45,839 nucleotides of DNA, from positions 1 through 45,839 of the forward strand of contig JAUXWQ010000063.1 of the NCBI GenBank assembly GCA_030680235.1, given 5' to 3'. The stretch is from Coxiellaceae bacterium (GTDB taxonomy: Bacteria; Pseudomonadota; Gammaproteobacteria; Coxiellales; Coxiellaceae). How positions within the stretch are numbered: position 1 is the first letter of the stretch; every line of letters begins with the position of its first letter. The notes beneath the pieces are model-generated. The model was not told where the DNA came from. It searched no databases and saw only the letters and a list, made by a program, of their open reading frames with translations. Of this stretch, positions 45,401 to 45,839 are shown one piece after another. The position numbers and the translations under genes were made by a program.

Positions 45401-45839
45401 AAATTGACAATCTCTCTCCACTACCCCTATTTGACTCAATCGAATATATTCATTTGCAACATGACTTTTCATATCTGCAATCAGGGTATCAATCAAAGGA
45501 TATTAAAATTGCAATTGAATTTTTAAAATCCTATCGCGGAAGCCTTGGCACATTTAATGCTTATCGACGTGAAATTGAGCGTTTATTACATTGGTGCGCA
45601 TTAATTTCAAAAACAACACTTAAAAAATTAAAGCGTAATGATATTGAAGATTTTATTAGATTTGCCCAAAAACCACCTCGTGAGTGGATTGGCAAAACAA
45701 AACCACCACGTTTTATTGTCAAAGACGGAAAACGCACTCCTAATACACAATGGCGCCCCTTTATTGTCACAGTTTCCAAAGCACAGTATCGCCAAGGTGA
45801 AACGCCTAAAATTAAGGACTTTGAATTAACGCAAGGTTC
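45397..45839 (+). CDS. Tyrosine recombinase, N-terminal part, cut by the right edge
   Basis: The first 147 codons of a homologue of the recombinase at 35436. Shared features include SPLPLFD near the start, FLKSYRGSLGTFNAYRREIERLLHWC (core-binding domain) and PPREWIG with a following DGKRTPNTQWRPF. The catalytic domain lies outside. Its place, divergent from the intact transposase but behind two cargo genes, indicates it is the resolvase of the second Tn3 unit. Confidence 0.88.
   Translation, partial: MKIDNLSPLPLFDSIEYIHLQHDFSYLQSGYQSKDIKIAIEFLKSYRGSLGTFNAYRREIERLLHWCALISKTTLKKLKRNDIEDFIRFAQKPPREWIGKTKPPRFIVKDGKRTPNTQWRPFIVTVSKAQYRQGETPKIKDFELTQG

Noticed and set aside
1-45839. CRISPR arrays, tRNA, rRNA genes or a replication origin
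   Set aside because: No regularly spaced repeats, cloverleaf sequences, rRNA signatures or DnaA-box clusters were seen on either strand.

Overview
The window is AT-rich DNA from a bacterium, most likely a gammaproteobacterium. I suspect a host-associated Legionellales-type lineage, but no 16S, tRNA or ribosomal gene is present to prove it. Supporting hints are the canonical NsrR operator and NsrR-type regulator, a THI-box (TPP) riboswitch that hides the ribosome binding site, a salvage-only thiamin pathway, and many decayed mobile-element fragments beside intact genes.

Layout. Positions 1-743 hold gene debris: the start of an IS110-type transposase at the very edge and one degenerate reading frame. 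Positions 744-27760 are a natural-product locus. A giant five-module NRPS (about 6000 aa, minus strand) is followed upstream by an outer-membrane beta-barrel gene (minus). Divergent from these is a six-gene plus-strand operon: O-methyltransferase, flavin-dependent (tryptophan-type) halogenase, TauD-like Fe(II)/2-oxoglutarate dioxygenase, sulfotransferase, kynurenine-3-monooxygenase-like flavoprotein, and an ATP sulfurylase/APS kinase fusion that can supply PAPS. The NRPS reads A-T-E, C-A-T, C-A-T, C-A-T-E, Cy-A(Ox)-T and ends without a thioesterase. Its last module has the cysteine code DLYNLSLIWK and an oxidase embedded in the A domain, so a C-terminal thiazole is predicted. Its first module looks asparagine-specific. 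The inferred product is a halogenated, hydroxylated, methylated and sulfated pentapeptide carrying two D-residues and a thiazole. I do not recognise a known compound.

A cold-shock gene with a clear terminator follows (27855-28106). Positions 28428-36710 are an 8.3-kb element bounded by perfect 36-bp inverted repeats. It carries a complete thiamin salvage operon under a TPP riboswitch (thiM-thiE-thiD-tenA-PQ-loop protein-thiL), a Tn3-family transposase ruined by an in-frame stop and an internal deletion, and a tyrosine recombinase. Its right end truncates a mepB-like gene. Positions 37090-38946 hold a nitric-oxide detoxification unit: a 2Fe-2S/FNR reductase and a group I truncated haemoglobin, divergent from nsrR, with a perfect NsrR palindrome between them. 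Positions 38947-40060 are debris, including an aldehyde dehydrogenase fragment and a broken DUF1016 gene with duplicated palindromes. From 40061 to the right edge lies a second, apparently intact Tn3-family unit: tnpA (minus), divergent from a translationally coupled series of a DUF1016/YhcG nuclease, a double-GNAT protein and a second tyrosine recombinase cut by the window end.

The main points of interest are the sulfated, halogenated thiazole-peptide locus and the thiamin operon packaged inside a Tn3-like transposon.
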